From NCBI GenBank assembly GCA_030038695.1, contig JASHSN010000253.1, forward strand, positions 1 to 6,338: a stretch of DNA of 6,338 nucleotides. The letters run 5' to 3'. The position numbers and the translations under genes were made by a program. The notes under the pieces were generated by a model. It saw nothing but the letters and a program-made list of their open reading frames with translations. It searched no databases and was not told where the DNA came from. Origin of the DNA: Nitrososphaeraceae archaeon. GTDB taxonomy: Archaea; Thermoproteota; Nitrososphaeria; Nitrososphaerales; Nitrososphaeraceae. Positions 5,146 to 6,338 of this stretch are shown here, piece by piece (position 1 is the first letter of the stretch; every line of letters begins with the position of its first letter).

Positions 5146-5472
5146 GGAGCCAGCTACATACCAGATTTTCAATCAAGTACACCTATCGAGTCTGCGTTTC
5201 GGTACTGCTACAGTATTTATTCTAAGCTAATCCAAATTAATTATACTAGGTGTCTACGATGATGCACAAGCACTGCTTAATACGCTTCAGATACAGAATG
5301 TCACACGGCAACTATACTTAATCTGTCCAGTACCCGCAATCATAAAAAGAGTACAAAGATTCGGAACGGCCAGGCTACGCTAAAACGACACGTATTACAA
5401 CAAAAGAAAATATCTGATCTCTACGATCCTTTAATAGATCAAGCGATAAAAATTGAAGATCAATTTATCCTA

Positions 5473-5682
5473 TTGAACCAACTTCTTTCAAGCTCAAAAT
5501 TAAGCAATGATGTTCCTATCGATTCGATATGTATTTTAGACAGAGCAGAATACTTGCTAAACTTATCAAGAAGTGTGTTCAGAGATGTGAGCAAACTCCT
5601 AAGTCAGATCCGGGATTTTGATCTGAGTATGCCAGAAATGTTAGATCATAATCCAAGAACGCTCGGACACAAGTTATCTTGA
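5473..5682 (+). CDS. Possible helical protein, start unclear or gene decayed
   Basis: From the TTG at 5473 the frame encodes 69 residues, ending with TGA. The composition looks protein-like and helical (DRAEYLLNLSRSVFRDVSKLL, IRDFDLSMPEML), with no Cys-rich motif and no membrane segment. The same frame stays open upstream to 5281 (after TAA 5278-5280) and reads plausibly there too (LKRHVLQQKKISDLYDPLID, about 5380-5439), but it contains no ATG, GTG or TTG before 5473. So the true N-terminus uses a rare start (ATT 5359, ATA 5314 or CTG 5323 are in frame), was lost by mutation, or lies in another frame. I do not recognise the family. TTG 5473 cuts into what looks like a continuing helix, so it is unlikely to be the native start. 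Confidence 0.4.
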   Translation: MNQLLSSSKLSNDVPIDSICILDRAEYLLNLSRSVFRDVSKLLSQIRDFDLSMPEMLDHNPRTLGHKLS

Positions 5683-5717
5683 TTTAGCCGCTGCTTTAGT
5701 GTAAGCACTGCAATTTT

Positions 5718-5737
5718 GCTTTTGATTCAAAGCTTTT
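5718..5737 (+). terminator. Weak hairpin followed by four T
   Basis: GCTTT and AAAGC pair as a five-base stem around a six-base loop and are followed by TTTT, about 35 nt after the TGA at 5682. It could end a plus-strand transcript, but the stem is short and A/T-rich, so confidence is low. Confidence 0.25.
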
Positions 5738-5834
5738 GCGCTGACGTTGGCATTGGGTATCTTGCATTTTTACATTCGATATCCGATAATGGTACTGTCC
5801 CCTCAGAATGTTTTTGACATGTTACCGTTACACA

Positions 5835-6338
5835 CTAATCAGGCTTCTGAGAACCGCGTTTCCTACGTTCTATCAAGCCCATTAATTGATACCCATACTC
5901 CAGATTGTGTCTGACATGATTAATCCCATGAGATCCATGTGGCACAAATTTACCATCCAAAACGTTTTCGATGTAAGTTCTCGATTTTCTAACCGAGACA
6001 CTTGCATGTTGCAGCTGGTTATACGAGAGTTTTCTTCCTAATTCATTTTCTACTTCCTCTTTAAATTTTCCTTCAGACATTATCAATCTGCTGTACTTTT
6101 GAAGCTTGCTATAATTGAGACAAAGGTCGCTCAATTTGCCCACGTCAGTGCTGTCAAGCTTACTAAGTGATTCCAGTAGCTCTGACCTTTCGCGTCCGGT
6201 AATTTGACTTAAACTCTCAATAAGATCGTAATCTTTCTCAAGAGTAACTATTGATTTGGCAGATACATTTTTGATAGGCAATATTTCTGATTTTCTAGTC
6301 TCGTAGTATCTGTCTATGCCGTGTGCACCTACATTCCT
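5835..6338 (-). CDS. Conserved-looking protein with His/Gly-rich tail, C-terminal 167 residues (start beyond right edge)
   Basis: A TTG at 6281 could serve as a start, but the same frame continues without a stop to the window edge and reads as ordinary protein there (RNVGAHGIDRYYETRKSEI), so the gene almost certainly begins outside. The visible part is largely helical and charged (KDYDLIESLSQITGRERSELLESL, in two or three helices), then a segment VENELGRKLSYNQLQHASVSV, and ends with an unusual motif FVPHGSHGINHVRHNLEYGYQL followed by a basic end (RRKRGSQKP). The spaced His residues (H-x2-H-x3-H-x2-H pattern) could bind metal or nucleotide. I have a vague memory of this tail in thaumarchaeal hypothetical proteins but cannot name the family. 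No membrane span. Coding direction and frame are well supported; function is not. Confidence 0.75.
   Translation of the reverse strand, partial: RNVGAHGIDRYYETRKSEILPIKNVSAKSIVTLEKDYDLIESLSQITGRERSELLESLSKLDSTDVGKLSDLCLNYSKLQKYSRLIMSEGKFKEEVENELGRKLSYNQLQHASVSVRKSRTYIENVLDGKFVPHGSHGINHVRHNLEYGYQLMGLIERRKRGSQKPD

Larger units (their letters stand above)
5019..5472. other. Gene-poor region upstream of the nnrE operon
   Basis: About 450 bp without a confident gene. From left to right it holds the operon TATA box (5051-5060), two palindromes (5105-5145), A/T blocks facing right (for example AATTATACTA, about 5239-5248), and the startless plus-strand frame (from 5281). A second plus frame (5231-5383) also reads open, with a protein-like end (LYLICPVPAII, then KRVQRFGTARLR) before a TAA, without an ATG; see findings. 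Confidence 0.5.

Noticed and set aside
4989..5225. Plus-strand open frame of 78 codons
   Set aside because: It overlaps the nnrE start and promoter, and its peptide looks random (Cys, Ser, Thr and Arg mixed without pattern).
5019..5280. Cobalamin-type riboswitch upstream of the cobT operon
   Set aside because: The predicted leader is only about 10 nt and no B12-box-like conserved block was seen; such riboswitches are not expected in these archaea.
6279..6281. TTG as start of the right-edge gene
   Set aside because: Nineteen further in-frame codons up to the edge read as normal protein, so the start is more likely outside the window.
1..6338. CRISPR array, transposase, integrase or attachment site
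   Set aside because: No direct repeats with regular spacing, no terminal inverted repeats and no recombinase motifs were found; a second partial tRNA-Glu 3' end that would mark an attachment site was not seen.

Overview
The window looks like a piece of a Nitrososphaerota (Thaumarchaeota) chromosome, probably from the soil-associated Nitrososphaerales. The grounds are a secreted protein with the tail typical of that group (WYLGQGVQPNTYYTY...), a tiny Cys-rich zinc-ribbon protein of the MTCKGIC...CEIF...CPCCGYRLR type, an archaeal-type CobT, a tRNA-Glu without an encoded CCA, and A/T-rich TATA boxes about 25-28 or about 37 nt upstream of start codons. This assignment rests on recalled family knowledge, not on a search. 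No mobile element, CRISPR array or rRNA was seen.

Layout. Positions 1-197 (minus) hold the N-terminus of a secreted protein that runs off the left edge. A divergent promoter region (198-333) separates it from a 57-residue Cys-containing protein (334-507, plus). Next come an acidic 84-residue protein (630-884, plus) followed by a pyrimidine tract that could stop transcription, and a 78-residue zinc-ribbon protein (1012-1248, plus, TTG start). The zinc-ribbon gene overlaps tail-to-tail by 25 bp with a 304-residue protein on the minus strand (1224-2138) that has a degenerate nucleotidyltransferase-like motif. A tRNA-Glu(CUC) gene follows on the plus strand (2249-2324), then about 240 bp with no recognisable gene.

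The centre is a tight three-gene operon on the minus strand, transcribed right to left: a stand-alone NAD(P)H-hydrate epimerase (nnrE, 4311-5018), a metallo-beta-lactamase-fold hydrolase or persulfide dioxygenase (3680-4303), and the archaeal CobT-like phosphoribosyltransferase (2564-3676). The gaps are 7 and 3 nt. The operon joins metabolite repair, thiol/thioester chemistry and cobamide lower-ligand activation. The biochemical link between the three is not obvious, and the set could simply be housekeeping.

The right end is less ordered. Upstream of the operon are a TATA box and two short perfect palindromes. A coding-looking plus-strand frame (5281-5682) has no ordinary start until an internal TTG at 5473 and may be a decayed or frameshifted gene. 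The last gene (5835 to the right edge, minus) is the C-terminal part of an unrecognised protein with a striking His/Gly-rich tail. Its frame stays open to the window edge, so its true start lies outside.
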